DNA of 64,000 nt from Taishania sp037189645 (GCA_037189645.1 JBBCIY010000001.1:62001-126000), one strand, 5' to 3'; shown: positions 16,397 through 25,496, counted from the first letter of the stretch. The notes: generated from the sequence alone by a model not told the origin. Made by a program: numbers and translations.

Positions 16397-17338
16397 ATGA
16401 AGATTGGAATAGATATTTTAGGCGGCGATTTTGCTCCGGATGCTAATATCTCCGGAGCGCTGCTCGCTAAGAATGAACTTCCGTCGGATGCAACGCTGGT
16501 TTTATTAGGCGACAAAGATCAGATCTTTAGTGGCCTTTCTTCGTTGGGTGCAAATCCGGATGATTTTGAGATCGTTCATGCACCCGATGTGATTACCATG
16601 CACGACCACCCGACCAGAGCCATCCCTCAGAAACCGGATAGCACCATTGCCGTGGGCTTTGATATGCTGGCCAACAAAAAGCTGGATGTATTTGCAAGCA
16701 CAGGAAACACAGGAGCAATGCTTGTCGGAGCGATCTATAAGATCAATACGATCCCGGGGATTATCCGTCCATGCATTACTTCCGTTCTTCCGTCCATTGA
16801 TGGAACACAGTCGATTTTACTGGATGTAGGTGCCAACGCGGACTGCAAGCCGGATGTCCTGTACCAGTTCGCAGTGGTGGGATCGCTTTATTCCAAGTAC
16901 GTCTATGGTATTAAAGAACCACGTGTTGCTTTACTGAGCATCGGAGAGGAAGAAACAAAAGGAAATCTGTTGACGGTGGCAACGCATAAGCTGCTGACAG
17001 AATCAGATGATATTAACTTCATCGGAAATGTGGAAGGACGCGATCTGTTCACAGGGAAAGCAGATGTAGTGGTGTGTGATGGATTTACGGGGAATATCGT
17101 GTTAAAGCAGGCAGAAGGAATGTACGCCCTTTTGAGAAAAAGAGGAATGAAAGACGATGAATATTTCAATCGCTTTAATTACGAAAATTACGGAGGAACC
17201 CCAATTCTTGGAGTGAAAGGAAATGTGATTATCGGGCACGGAATTTCTAATGACGTAGCCGTTAAAAATATGATTTTACATGCTTATGAAGTAGCCAACT
17301 CTGGCCTCGCTTCTAAGATTAACGAAGCATTCAATTAA
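16397..17338 (+). CDS. plsX: Phosphate acyltransferase PlsX
   Basis: A 313-residue PlsX, which makes acyl-phosphate from acyl-ACP for phospholipid synthesis. The N-terminus KIGIDILGGDFAP corresponds to the MGGDxxP start of the family, with the usual Met changed to Leu. ASTGNTGAML and VVCDGFTGNIVLKQAEG are further family blocks. Length is normal. The fabH start follows its stop by one base, and rpmF precedes it, so it is mid-operon. Confidence 0.95.
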   Translation: MKIGIDILGGDFAPDANISGALLAKNELPSDATLVLLGDKDQIFSGLSSLGANPDDFEIVHAPDVITMHDHPTRAIPQKPDSTIAVGFDMLANKKLDVFASTGNTGAMLVGAIYKINTIPGIIRPCITSVLPSIDGTQSILLDVGANADCKPDVLYQFAVVGSLYSKYVYGIKEPRVALLSIGEEETKGNLLTVATHKLLTESDDINFIGNVEGRDLFTGKADVVVCDGFTGNIVLKQAEGMYALLRKRGMKDDEYFNRFNYENYGGTPILGVKGNVIIGHGISNDVAVKNMILHAYEVANSGLASKINEAFN

Positions 17339-17339
17339 A

Positions 17340-18329
17340 ATGGGAAAGATTACAGCAGCGATCACAGGAATTCAAGGGTACGTACCTGAAGAAGTTGTGA
17401 CAAATGAAGATTTGGCCAGGTTTGTCGATACATCGGATGAATGGATCACAACCAGGACAGGAATCAAGGAGAGAAGGATTTTAAGAGACGGAGCTGCTTC
17501 GGATATTGCTGCAGCGGCAGTAGATGGCTTGTTGAAAAAGAAGAACATTGACCCGTTGGAAATCGACCTGGTGATTGTTGCTACGGTCACACCGGATTAC
17601 CCGTTCCCGAGTACGGCAAATGTTGTTTGCGACAAGCTGGGAATGAAAAACGCATGGGGATACGACCTGATTGCAGCTTGCTCAGGATTTATCTATGGCC
17701 TGGCGACAGGCGCCCAGTTTATCGAGACAGGACGTTACAAAAAAGTAATTGTAATTGGTGTGGATAAAATGTCCGCCATCCTGGATTACCAGGACCGTAC
17801 TACCTGTGTTATCTTTGGAGACGGTGGTGGAGCAGCCCTGTTGGAACCGAATGAAGAAGGTTACGGAGTAAAAGATTTCATGTTGCATTCGGATGGTGCC
17901 GGAAGGCATTACCTGCTTCAGCCCGCAGGAGGATCATTGAATCCTGCATCAGTTGAAACCGTGGAAAAACGAATGCACTATGTAAAACAGGAAGGAAAGA
18001 CAGTTTTCAAGTTTGCGGTTACCAATATGGCGGAGGTTTCTGCCCGTATTATGGAGAAAAACAACCTGAAAAGCGAAGATGTCGACTGGTTGGTTCCTCA
18101 TCAGGCAAATCTGAGGATCATCGATGCTACGGCAGAACGCATGGGATTGCCTAAAGAAAAGGTGATGGTAAATATTCAGAAATATGGAAACACTACAGCA
18201 GGGACACTACCACTATGCCTGTGGGACTATGAGAGCCAGCTTAAAAAAGGAGATACCCTTATCCTGTCTGCTTTCGGAGGTGGTTTTACCTGGGGAGCGG
18301 TTTATTTGACCTGGGCATATAATTCTTAA
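17340..18329 (+). CDS. fabH: Beta-ketoacyl-ACP synthase III
   Basis: A 329-residue FabH that starts fatty-acid synthesis by condensing acetyl-CoA (or a branched acyl-CoA) with malonyl-ACP. The full catalytic triad is present: Cys114 in AACSGF, His254 in PHQANLRI and Asn284 in GNTTAGT. It directly follows plsX. The accB gene begins 38 bases after, with its own -7-like element in the gap. Confidence 0.95.
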   Translation: MGKITAAITGIQGYVPEEVVTNEDLARFVDTSDEWITTRTGIKERRILRDGAASDIAAAAVDGLLKKKNIDPLEIDLVIVATVTPDYPFPSTANVVCDKLGMKNAWGYDLIAACSGFIYGLATGAQFIETGRYKKVIVIGVDKMSAILDYQDRTTCVIFGDGGGAALLEPNEEGYGVKDFMLHSDGAGRHYLLQPAGGSLNPASVETVEKRMHYVKQEGKTVFKFAVTNMAEVSARIMEKNNLKSEDVDWLVPHQANLRIIDATAERMGLPKEKVMVNIQKYGNTTAGTLPLCLWDYESQLKKGDTLILSAFGGGFTWGAVYLTWAYNS

Positions 18330-18367
18330 AAAAAATACTATATTTATCACGTTAAAATTATTCGAAA

Positions 18368-18862
18368 ATGAACATTAAAGAGATTCAGGATTTGATCAAA
18401 TTCGTAGCGAAAGCAGGTGTTACGGAAGTAGAAATTGAACAAAAGGATTTTAAAATTACGATAAAAGCAGCTCAGGAAACAGAACGCCAGATCGTGGTTC
18501 AGGCTGCGGCTCCTGTTCAGCAATTGGCAGCACCTGCGCCTGTAGCATTGCCTTCTGCGGTTCCTGTAGCTCAACCGGATCAGGCAGCGCCTGCGGCTCC
18601 GGCAGCTGATGAAAACTCAAATCTGATTACTGTTAAGTCTCCAATGATTGGTACGTTCTACCGCTCTCCGGGGCCTGATAAGGAATCATTTGTATCTGTG
18701 GGGCAGAATATCGGGAAAGGAGATACATTGTGTATCATTGAAGCAATGAAATTATTCAACGAGATCGAAGCGGAAATAAGCGGGAAGATTGTTAAGGTAT
18801 TGGTAGACGATGCTTCTCCGGTTGAATACGACCAGCCGCTGTTCCTTGTTGACCCAGCTTAA
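18368..18862 (+). CDS. accB: Acetyl-CoA carboxylase biotin carrier protein
   Basis: A 164-residue biotin carboxyl carrier protein. The N-terminal dimer-like helix region (residues 1-45) is followed by an Ala/Pro-rich linker (about 50-85), then the biotinyl domain with the acceptor lysine in IEAMKLFN. It carries CO2 between AccC and the carboxyltransferase. It has a TATATTTA -7-like element at 18339-18346. accC follows after a 71-base gap that contains a terminator-like hairpin. Confidence 0.95.
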   Translation: MNIKEIQDLIKFVAKAGVTEVEIEQKDFKITIKAAQETERQIVVQAAAPVQQLAAPAPVALPSAVPVAQPDQAAPAAPAADENSNLITVKSPMIGTFYRSPGPDKESFVSVGQNIGKGDTLCIIEAMKLFNEIEAEISGKIVKVLVDDASPVEYDQPLFLVDPA

Positions 18863-18882
18863 ATTTTACCGGAAAATAAATA

Positions 18883-18909
18883 AAAAAGGAGCTTCATAGT
18901 CTCCTTTTT
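18883..18909 (+). terminator. Hairpin between accB and accC
   Basis: Arms 18883-18891 and 18901-18909 pair perfectly over nine bases around a nine-base loop, ending in T5. It looks like an intrinsic terminator placed between the stop of accB and the start of accC, and could lower accC expression relative to accB. Confidence 0.7.
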
Positions 18910-18933
18910 AATTATACATCAGTTACAAAGGTT

Positions 18934-20268
18934 ATGTTTAAAAAGATATTGATTGCCAATAGAGGCGAAATTGCTTTGCGTGTTATCAGAACGTGCAAGG
19001 AGATGGGAATTAAGACTGTAGCTGTTTATTCAACGGCGGATAAAGACAGTTTGCCTGTGAAATTTGCGGATGAGGCCGTTTGTATCGGTCCTGCGTTGAG
19101 CAGCAAATCCTATTTAAGTATCCCTAACATCATTGCAGCGGCAGAGATTACCAATGCCGATGCGATCCATCCGGGTTACGGATTCCTTTCGGAAAATGAA
19201 AAATTTTCAAAAGTTTGCCAGGAAAGCGGAATCAAATTCATCGGGGCAACTCCTGAGCAGATCGCGTCAATGGGAGACAAGGCCAGCGCAAAAGCGACGA
19301 TGATCGCAGCAGGTGTACCTTGTATTCCAGGGTCTGAAGGATTGCTGAAAGACGTTGACGATGCGAAAAAAACAGCTAAAAAAATTAAATATCCTGTGAT
19401 CCTGAAAGCGACTGCCGGAGGTGGTGGAAAAGGAATGCGCATTGTCTGGAAAGAAGAGGACATCCAGTCTGCCTGGGATTCAGCCCGTCAGGAAGCTGCT
19501 GCCGCGTTTGGAAACGATGGGATCTACATGGAGAAATTCATTGAGGAACCACGGCACATTGAAATCCAGATCGCGGGAGACCAGTATGGAAACGCATGCC
19601 ACTTGTCAGAACGTGACTGTTCCATCCAGAGACGTCACCAGAAGCTGGTAGAGGAAACGCCGTCTCCTTTTATGACAGACGAATTGCGTGAACGAATGGG
19701 GGCTGCTGCCGTAAAAGCGACGAAAGCCGTAAATTATGAAGGTGTTGGTACAATTGAATTCCTGGTGGACAAAAACCGTGATTTCTATTTCATGGAAATG
19801 AATACCCGTATCCAGGTGGAACATACCATTACCGAAGAAGTAGTGAACTACGATCTGATCAAGGAACAGATCAAGATCGCAGCGGGAGAAAAGATTTCGG
19901 GAAATAACTATTACCCGCAGCTGCATGCGATTCAATGCCGGATCAATGCAGAAGATCCGTATGCCGATTTCCGTCCTTCTCCGGGGAAAATCACCACGTA
20001 TCACGCGCCGGGAGGACACGGAGTACGTATTGACACACACGTTTATTCCGGGTATACCATTCCGCCGAATTACGATTCAATGATCTCCAAGCTGATCGTT
20101 GTTGCGCAGACACGTGAGGAAGCGATCCTGAAAATGAAAAGAGCATTGGATGAATACATCATCGAAGGGGTTAAAACGACCATTCCTTTTCACCAGAAAT
20201 TAATGGACAACGAAGATTTCAGGAAAGGAAACTTCACTACCAAGTTTATGGAAACGTTTGAATTCTAA
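18934..20268 (+). CDS. accC: Acetyl-CoA carboxylase biotin carboxylase subunit
   Basis: A 444-residue biotin carboxylase of normal length. FKKILIANRGEIALRVIRTC is the N-terminal fold, GGGGKGMRIV is the ATP-grasp glycine loop, and EMNTRIQVEH is the catalytic block. The residue after QVEH is Thr-Ile, where most family members have Pro-Val/Ile. It carboxylates the biotin of AccB at the first committed step of fatty-acid synthesis. It is the last gene of the block; a strong terminator follows at 20303. Confidence 0.95.
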   Translation: MFKKILIANRGEIALRVIRTCKEMGIKTVAVYSTADKDSLPVKFADEAVCIGPALSSKSYLSIPNIIAAAEITNADAIHPGYGFLSENEKFSKVCQESGIKFIGATPEQIASMGDKASAKATMIAAGVPCIPGSEGLLKDVDDAKKTAKKIKYPVILKATAGGGGKGMRIVWKEEDIQSAWDSARQEAAAAFGNDGIYMEKFIEEPRHIEIQIAGDQYGNACHLSERDCSIQRRHQKLVEETPSPFMTDELRERMGAAAVKATKAVNYEGVGTIEFLVDKNRDFYFMEMNTRIQVEHTITEEVVNYDLIKEQIKIAAGEKISGNNYYPQLHAIQCRINAEDPYADFRPSPGKITTYHAPGGHGVRIDTHVYSGYTIPPNYDSMISKLIVVAQTREEAILKMKRALDEYIIEGVKTTIPFHQKLMDNEDFRKGNFTTKFMETFEF

Positions 20269-20302
20269 ACCTTTGCACTTCCTTTTTTGAGAAAAAGATT
20301 GT

Positions 20303-20344
20303 TTTTGAGGCTTTAAATTGATAATTAATGTTAAAGCCTCAAAA
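20303..20344 (+). terminator. Terminator after accC
   Basis: A perfect 14-base inverted repeat (20303-20316 / 20331-20344) with a 14-base loop, followed within about 10 bases by a T-rich tract. It closes the accBC unit. Confidence 0.8.
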
Positions 20345-20359
20345 TATTTTCTCTCTTTT

Positions 20360-20391
20360 TTTGTTAGTTATCAATAGGAAACATACATTTG
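20360..20391 (+). promoter_or_regulatory. Promoter of coiled-coil membrane protein
   Basis: TTTG at 20360-20363 and TACATTTG at 20384-20391 are separated by 20 bases, close to the ideal Bacteroidota housekeeping promoter. The gene start is 44 bases downstream. Confidence 0.8.
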
Positions 20392-20434
20392 TTTCGGTAA
20401 GTAAAATAATTAGGTAATTAAAATGTTTTAGATT

Positions 20435-21394
20435 ATGTCACAAGTAGAGCAACAAAACCAGACAAAAAAAGGTGGGTTGAACACCCTTATTATTATCCTT
20501 TTATTAGCCGGAGTCGGCGTTATGACCTTCCTTTGGTCTTCGACAAAATCAGAGTTGAGCGAAAGCAACGCTCAAATGGAGGCAATGTCCTCGATGTTAA
20601 CAGATTATACGGGGGAAATCTCGAAAGATTTGTCTTCCGATCTGAAAAACATGCTTGCAACCTATGATGCTTTGGAGAAAAAAGCAAAATCGCAGGGCGA
20701 TTTGAACGCGGAGCAGGCAGCTGAGATCGATGCTCAGAAAGCCCAGATCCAGGAATTGCTGGACAAAGTCGAAAAAGGCAAATGGACAGCGGCAGAATTG
20801 GCAAAAATGCGTCGTGAAAACGAAACATTAAGGGGAATCATGAAAGGGTATGTACACCAGATTGATTCATTGAATACCTTGAATTTACAGTTGACTTCTG
20901 ACCTGGATAATACCCGTACAGAATTGACAACAACTGCTTCGGAGCGGGATACGTACAAGCAAAGTGCGGAAGAATCCGCTGCAAGAGTGAAAGAGGGAAG
21001 CAAGCTGCAGGCATACGGTTTCTCTTCACTGGCTTTGCGTTCCAAGCTGAACAATACAACAACATCCACCGATAAAGCTAAAAATACGGTGCAGATCAGA
21101 TCTTCTTTTACCATCGGCGCGAACCCGATTGCTGAAAAAGGAAACAAATCAGTGTACATGCAAATCACAAAACCGGACGGAACGATTTTCCAGAGCCGTA
21201 CTTCCAATGTAATTTCAACAAACCAGGGTTCCGTAGCATATTCGGATAAGAAAGACGTAGACTATACAGGAGAAGCTGTTAGCATGGCGATCTACTATGA
21301 TTTGCGTGGTGAAGATGCCCAAAAAGGAAATTACACAGTGAGCATATACTGTGATGGGCAGTTGATCGGAAAAGACAACTTCACATTGAAATAA
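20435..21394 (+). CDS. Membrane-anchored coiled-coil protein, unknown function
   Basis: A 319-residue protein. A short polar N-terminus (about 13 residues) precedes one transmembrane helix (LNTLIIILLLAGVGVMTFLW). Residues ~35-185 are rich in Glu, Lys, Ala and Leu with heptad spacing, a long coiled coil. The last ~120 residues look like a beta domain (VYMQITKPDGTIF, MAIYYDLRG, YTVSIYCDG). It would sit in the inner membrane with its bulk in the periplasm. I recognise it only as the kind of protein common in Flavobacteriales and have no function to assign. It has its own strong promoter. Confidence 0.7.
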   Translation: MSQVEQQNQTKKGGLNTLIIILLLAGVGVMTFLWSSTKSELSESNAQMEAMSSMLTDYTGEISKDLSSDLKNMLATYDALEKKAKSQGDLNAEQAAEIDAQKAQIQELLDKVEKGKWTAAELAKMRRENETLRGIMKGYVHQIDSLNTLNLQLTSDLDNTRTELTTTASERDTYKQSAEESAARVKEGSKLQAYGFSSLALRSKLNNTTTSTDKAKNTVQIRSSFTIGANPIAEKGNKSVYMQITKPDGTIFQSRTSNVISTNQGSVAYSDKKDVDYTGEAVSMAIYYDLRGEDAQKGNYTVSIYCDGQLIGKDNFTLK

Positions 21395-21427
21395 ACAGCT
21401 AATTTTTAGGTACAAAAAATAAATTAA

Positions 21428-21934
21428 ATGGTTAATATTTTTATTGCAAATCTTGATTGGTCGATTACCTCTGAAGATTTGAAAACTACTTTTTCTACTT
21501 TCGGGGAGGTGCACTATGCACATGTGGTGTTTGAGAAAGAAACTAAACGGTCGAAAGGATACGGGTATGTAGAGATGGAAAGCGCAGAAGCTGCTATTGC
21601 GGCAATTGAAGCGCTGAACGGGATGGAGATTAACGGACGTGCGATTGACGTAAAAATTGCTTCTCCTAAATCAAACCGTCCTAAAAAGGAAGAAAGAAAA
21701 GTTGAGAAAAAACCTTTCAAGAAAAATACAGGCTTCAAGTCCGGATTTAATAAAGGTGGTGGAAACAACTATAACCGTGGAGGGGGCTACAACCGGGACA
21801 ATCGTGAAAGAACATCTTCATCTTCCTCTGAAACAAATCGTGTGATGCGCCCTCGAAGGTCAAATACCGAGGGAGGAGAAAAACGATATGAAAAGGTGGA
21901 GCGTGTAACACGAAAACCTGAAGACAACGAATAA
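21428..21934 (+). CDS. RRM-domain RNA-binding protein
   Basis: A 168-residue RNA-binding protein. Residues 1-80 form an RNA recognition motif: RNP2 is NIFIANL and RNP1 is SKGYGYVEM. The rest is a basic, Gly/Asn/Arg-rich disordered tail with NYNRGGGYNRDN repeats. Such proteins are abundant in Bacteroidota and cyanobacteria; in Bacteroides they affect polysaccharide gene expression. Thirteen bases separate it from the next gene, so the two may be co-transcribed. Confidence 0.9.
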   Translation: MVNIFIANLDWSITSEDLKTTFSTFGEVHYAHVVFEKETKRSKGYGYVEMESAEAAIAAIEALNGMEINGRAIDVKIASPKSNRPKKEERKVEKKPFKKNTGFKSGFNKGGGNNYNRGGGYNRDNRERTSSSSSETNRVMRPRRSNTEGGEKRYEKVERVTRKPEDNE

Positions 21935-21947
21935 ACGAACACTTAGT

Positions 21948-22727
21948 ATGTCAGTAGAAACAGCAGTGAACCAGGGGCACGTAGAATATACGGTCGCAGA
22001 ATCAGGAATTGCAATAATTGAATTTGGCCATCCGATGAGCAACTCATTGCCGGGTAAGATTCTTCAGAAGCTGGCAGATACGATCACAGAGTTGGGAAAC
22101 AACAACAATGTAAAAGTGATCGTATTGCGCTCTTCGGGAGAAAAAGCATTCTGTGCGGGAGCCAGTTTTGATGAGCTGATCTCTATTCGAGACCTGGAAA
22201 CAGGAAAACAGTTCTTTTCGGGCTTTGCCAAAGTGATCAATGCCTGCAGAAAAGCTCCGAAATTCATCATCGGACGCGTACATGGAAGAGCAGTAGGAGG
22301 TGGAGTGGGTATTGCTTCTGCCGTTGATTATTGCCTGGCAACCAAATACGCAGAAGTGAAATTGTCAGAGCTGGCAGTTGGTATCGGGCCGTTTGTTGTA
22401 GGGCCGGCCGTTGAGCGAAAGATCGGGCTTTCCGCCATGAGCGAACTGGCGATCAACGCTACGGAATGGCGCTCTGCCGAATGGGCTCAGAAAAAGGGAC
22501 TTTATACGGATGTATTCGAGTCCACTGACGAAATGGATGCTGAGATTGATGCGCTGGCAAACCGGTTAGCGAAATCCAACCCTGAGGCAATGGCGATGTT
22601 GAAACAGGTTTTCTGGAAAGGAACGGAAAACTGGGATCAGCTGCTGACTGAGCGGGCAGGCATGAGCGGACAATTGGTGCTGAGCGATTTCACGGTGAAC
22701 GCGATCAACCAGTTTAAGAAAAAATAA
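21948..22727 (+). CDS. Enoyl-CoA hydratase/isomerase family protein
   Basis: A 259-residue crotonase-fold protein. EKAFCAGASFDEL at about 65-77 and GRVHGRAVGGGVGIASAVDYCLA near 112-135 are the oxyanion-hole blocks. The usual hydratase glutamates are not obvious: after ATKYAEVKLSELAVGIGP, the ELA segment carries one Glu at the position of the second catalytic acid. It may be an acyl-CoA hydratase, isomerase or hydrolase; the precise reaction is open. A terminator follows. Confidence 0.85.
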   Translation: MSVETAVNQGHVEYTVAESGIAIIEFGHPMSNSLPGKILQKLADTITELGNNNNVKVIVLRSSGEKAFCAGASFDELISIRDLETGKQFFSGFAKVINACRKAPKFIIGRVHGRAVGGGVGIASAVDYCLATKYAEVKLSELAVGIGPFVVGPAVERKIGLSAMSELAINATEWRSAEWAQKKGLYTDVFESTDEMDAEIDALANRLAKSNPEAMAMLKQVFWKGTENWDQLLTERAGMSGQLVLSDFTVNAINQFKKK

Positions 22728-22748
22728 TTCAGTAGTTTTGAAAATAAA

Positions 22749-22778
22749 GTCCCCTGGTTTTGCCGGGGGATTTTTTTT
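22749..22778 (+). terminator. Terminator after enoyl-CoA hydratase
   Basis: A G/C-rich stem (22750-22757 with 22763-22770, one weak pair) followed by eight T. It lies 22 bases after the enoyl-CoA hydratase stop and before the promoter of the DUF2279 gene. Confidence 0.8.
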
Positions 22779-22779
22779 G

Positions 22780-22787
22780 TACTTTCG
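22780..22787 (+). promoter_or_regulatory. -7 element of DUF2279 gene
   Basis: TACTTTCG is one base off the -7 consensus; a TTTG at 22759-22762 lies 17 bases upstream. The transcript would start near 22793, only about at the GTG start codon, which suggests a leaderless mRNA or a start slightly downstream. Confidence 0.5.
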
Positions 22788-22791
22788 TTTC

Positions 22792-23712
22792 GTGTTTTTG
22801 CGAATAGTAATCATCCTGTTATTTTCCCCGTCATTTGCTTCAATGGCACAGGCCGATTCGTTGAAATCGGAAAATATCCCTGCCGGAAAGATCGACAAGT
22901 GGAAAACGATTGGTGTTTCTTCCGGAACAGGCATCGTGTGGGCGGGCAGTATGATCGGTTTGTCTCAGGTATGGTACAAGGGAATGGAAAAATCATCCTG
23001 GCATACCTTTGATGATTCACGTGAATGGCTCCAGATGGATAAAGCCGGGCATTTGTACACCGCCAATAAAATTTCAGCGCTTACGGGAGATCTGTACCAA
23101 TGGGCAGGATGGAAGAACAATTCTGCGGCATTCATGGGGTTTGGGGTTGGAATGGGATACCTCTTGACACTGGAATGCCTGGACGCCACCGGCAAAGACT
23201 GGGGGTTTTCCTGGAGTGATATGGGAGCGAACACATTGGGGGCAGGGCTGTACCTTGCACAGCAACTGGGATGGAAAGAGCAACGGCTGATTTTTAAATT
23301 TTCCTACACACATTCACCCTATGCGCAATATCGTCCCAATACGTTGGGGAAGACATTTCCCGAACGGCTTCTGAAAGACTATAACGGGCAGACCTACTGG
23401 CTGAGTGCAAGTCCGGGTACATTCCTGAAAGATTCAAAATTCCCGCCGTGGCTTTGCTTCTCGGTAGGGTACGGGATTGATGGAAAATTACACGGTCTTG
23501 ATAATACGTACGTTGTAAATCAGAACGGGGAAGACCTGGTCTTTCACGCGAAACGGCAGGTATTCTTTTCGCTGGACATTGATTTCAGCAAGCTGCCGAT
23601 TAAAAAGCCCTGGCTGAAAGCGATTGTAAAACAGTTCAACTACCTGAAATTACCGTTCCCGGCGATCATCCTGACAGGAAATCAATGGAGTGGAAGCTGG
23701 CTGTACTTTTGA
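22792..23712 (+). CDS. DUF2279 family exported protein
   Basis: About 306 residues from the GTG at 22792, giving a signal peptide (FLRIVIILLFSPSFASMAQA). An in-frame TTG at 22738 lies upstream of the terminator and promoter, so I reject it. The core DKAGHLYTANKISAL near the first third, and WSDMGANTLGAGLYLAQQLGW, are DUF2279 landmarks, and one or two weak membrane segments occur there. The C-terminal half (YAQYRPNTLG, LSASPGTFLKD) is conserved in Bacteroidota members. Predicted periplasmic or outer-membrane; function unknown. Confidence 0.75.
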   Translation: MFLRIVIILLFSPSFASMAQADSLKSENIPAGKIDKWKTIGVSSGTGIVWAGSMIGLSQVWYKGMEKSSWHTFDDSREWLQMDKAGHLYTANKISALTGDLYQWAGWKNNSAAFMGFGVGMGYLLTLECLDATGKDWGFSWSDMGANTLGAGLYLAQQLGWKEQRLIFKFSYTHSPYAQYRPNTLGKTFPERLLKDYNGQTYWLSASPGTFLKDSKFPPWLCFSVGYGIDGKLHGLDNTYVVNQNGEDLVFHAKRQVFFSLDIDFSKLPIKKPWLKAIVKQFNYLKLPFPAIILTGNQWSGSWLYF

Positions 23713-23730
23713 GCAATGAACCAGTTTACG

Positions 23731-23761
23731 ATTGACAATTGAATAATGCACCGTTGTCAAT
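23731..23761. repeat. Inverted repeat between convergent genes
   Basis: ATTGACAA (23731-23738) and TTGTCAAT (23754-23761) flank a 15-base loop. It lies between convergent genes at 23712 and 23770 and has no T-run, so it is only a possible weak terminator. Confidence 0.5.
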
Positions 23762-23769
23762 TACAAACA

Positions 23770-24255
23770 TTAAAGGTCTTTTCTGAAACTGTGAATATCG
23801 TTGTGATTTTCTTCGATTTTGTCTTTGACTTCCTTAATGACTTTAGTCAGAATCAGAATATCCTGGCTGGAATGTTGCCGTAGCCACATCAGGCTGGTAT
23901 CGTCATTTTCAATGGCCATCGCCATGTGGTACAGTAAGTCAAATTTGTGGGTCAATAACCATTTTTGGGCCGATTTCACACCTTCCGCCGCATTGATGAA
24001 GGCCATTAGCTGAGCATATCCGTTTTGTGTGAGCCAATCCCTGGCTTCATCTTTCAGGTAAATGGCATAGGTTGCCATAAACAGTTCCTTGTACCCGTTT
24101 TCTTTCAGCCAGAGCATGATCTCATCATTCCCTTCGATAGCTTTCGCCCATGCAAGAATCACCTTCGACTCATAATCAATGGCGTTCAGCTGGGTTGATT
24201 TCAGCTGATCGGGAGTGATCTGCCTGGTTTTATTTTTTCTGAAAAAGCCGAACAT
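23770..24255 (-). CDS. Helical-repeat protein, unknown function
   Basis: A 161-residue cytoplasmic protein of no family I recognise. Residues ~33-135 form four tandem units of about 25 residues, each ending in WL followed by a polar turn and hydrophobic pair: AIEGNDEIMLWLKENGYKEL, YLKDEARDWLTQNGYAQL, AAEGVKSAQKWLLTHKFDLL and AIENDDTSLMWLRQHSSQDI. The pattern predicts helix-turn-helix repeats like a small alpha-solenoid. A charged tail follows. Its stop and the SpmA/B-like gene start are two bases apart, so the pair is probably one transcript. Confidence 0.7.
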   Translation of the reverse strand: MFGFFRKNKTRQITPDQLKSTQLNAIDYESKVILAWAKAIEGNDEIMLWLKENGYKELFMATYAIYLKDEARDWLTQNGYAQLMAFINAAEGVKSAQKWLLTHKFDLLYHMAMAIENDDTSLMWLRQHSSQDILILTKVIKEVKDKIEENHNDIHSFRKDL

Positions 24256-24257
24256 CT

Positions 24258-25496
24258 TTAAGTGTATTGGAAAAAGATTAACGCAATTGTGATGCCGATT
24301 ATTGCACCGGCAATGTCCGTGAGTAATCCTGCACCTGCGGCATACCGGGTATTGGTAATCTTTACGGATCCAAAATAAACGGCAAGCACGTAGAATGTTG
24401 TTTCAGTGCTTCCCTGGAAAGTAGCGGCCAGCTTTCCGGTAAAAGAATCAACTCCGTACGTATCGAATATCTCCAGCATCAGCCCTCTTGCTCCGGATCC
24501 GCTGAATGTTTTCATATACGCTACGGGAAGCGCATCAACAACGGAATCGGCAACAATTCCGAACTGATGGAGGCACCACTTAATGCCGTCCTGGAATGCA
24601 TCCAGTGTTCCTGACGAACGTAGAAGCGCTATTGCTGCCAGGATCGCAACCAGGTAGGGAATGATATTGATTGCCACCTGGAAGCCTCCTTTGGCTCCTT
24701 CGATGAAGGAATCATAGACGTTTACTTTCCTGCGCACAGCCAGGGAAATGAACAATACAATGATTCCCAGGAGAAACAGATTTCCTCCGACCTTTGAGAT
24801 CAGTTCCGTGTACTGAGGACTGTTGATGATCAGCAGCAGCAACCCGGTGACCAGTGCAGCCATTCCCCCTAAGTAGGCAAGGATGACTTTGTTGAATAAA
24901 TTGATCCGTTGCTTAACGGCTACGATCAGAATTCCGAACAGAACGGTAAAGAAGGTTGTAAAAAGAATGGGGATAAACACTTCCGAAGGGTTCATGGAGC
25001 CGGCCGAAGAACGGAATGCCAGTATGGAAACCGGGATAACGGTCAGCCCGGCAGTATTGATAACCAGGAACATGATCTGCGCATTGGAAGCACGTTCTTT
25101 ATCCGGGTTGAGTTCCTGCATTTCTTTCATGGCTTTCAGGCCGATTGGAGTCGCAGCGTTGTCAAGGCCCAGCATATTGGCGCTGAAATTCATCATAATC
25201 GAACCTACAGCCGGGTGATCTTTCGGTATTTCGGGGAACAGTTTGGAAAACAGGGGAGAAACGGCTTTTGAAAGCAGTTGTACGGCTCCTCCTTCTTCTC
25301 CTACCTTCATTATTCCCATCCAGAGGCACAAAGCCCCTGTCAGGAACAACGAAAATTCAAACCCGCTCTTTGCCGCGTCGAAAAGCGACCTGACCATCGT
25401 GTCAAAGACATTGAAATCCGCCCAGAAGATCAGTTTGCATACCGCAACGATGAACGGGATGATGAACATCGCGATGAATATCCTGTTTAATAACAT
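24258..25496 (-). CDS. SpmA/SpmB-type nucleoside recognition membrane protein
   Basis: A 412-residue polytopic membrane protein in which SpmA-like and SpmB-like halves are fused. The first half holds LGLDNAATPIGLKAMKEMQELNP and the SVSIL(A)FR-type region; the second half holds YLVAILAAIALLRSSGTLD and FQGSTETTFYVLAVYFGS, both gate-domain (nucleoside recognition) blocks. Family members in spore formers affect spore core dehydration, but in Bacteroidota the substrate is unknown. About ten transmembrane segments are visible. The helical-repeat gene follows two bases downstream. Confidence 0.85.
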   Translation of the reverse strand: MLLNRIFIAMFIIPFIVAVCKLIFWADFNVFDTMVRSLFDAAKSGFEFSLFLTGALCLWMGIMKVGEEGGAVQLLSKAVSPLFSKLFPEIPKDHPAVGSIMMNFSANMLGLDNAATPIGLKAMKEMQELNPDKERASNAQIMFLVINTAGLTVIPVSILAFRSSAGSMNPSEVFIPILFTTFFTVLFGILIVAVKQRINLFNKVILAYLGGMAALVTGLLLLIINSPQYTELISKVGGNLFLLGIIVLFISLAVRRKVNVYDSFIEGAKGGFQVAINIIPYLVAILAAIALLRSSGTLDAFQDGIKWCLHQFGIVADSVVDALPVAYMKTFSGSGARGLMLEIFDTYGVDSFTGKLAATFQGSTETTFYVLAVYFGSVKITNTRYAAGAGLLTDIAGAIIGITIALIFFQYT

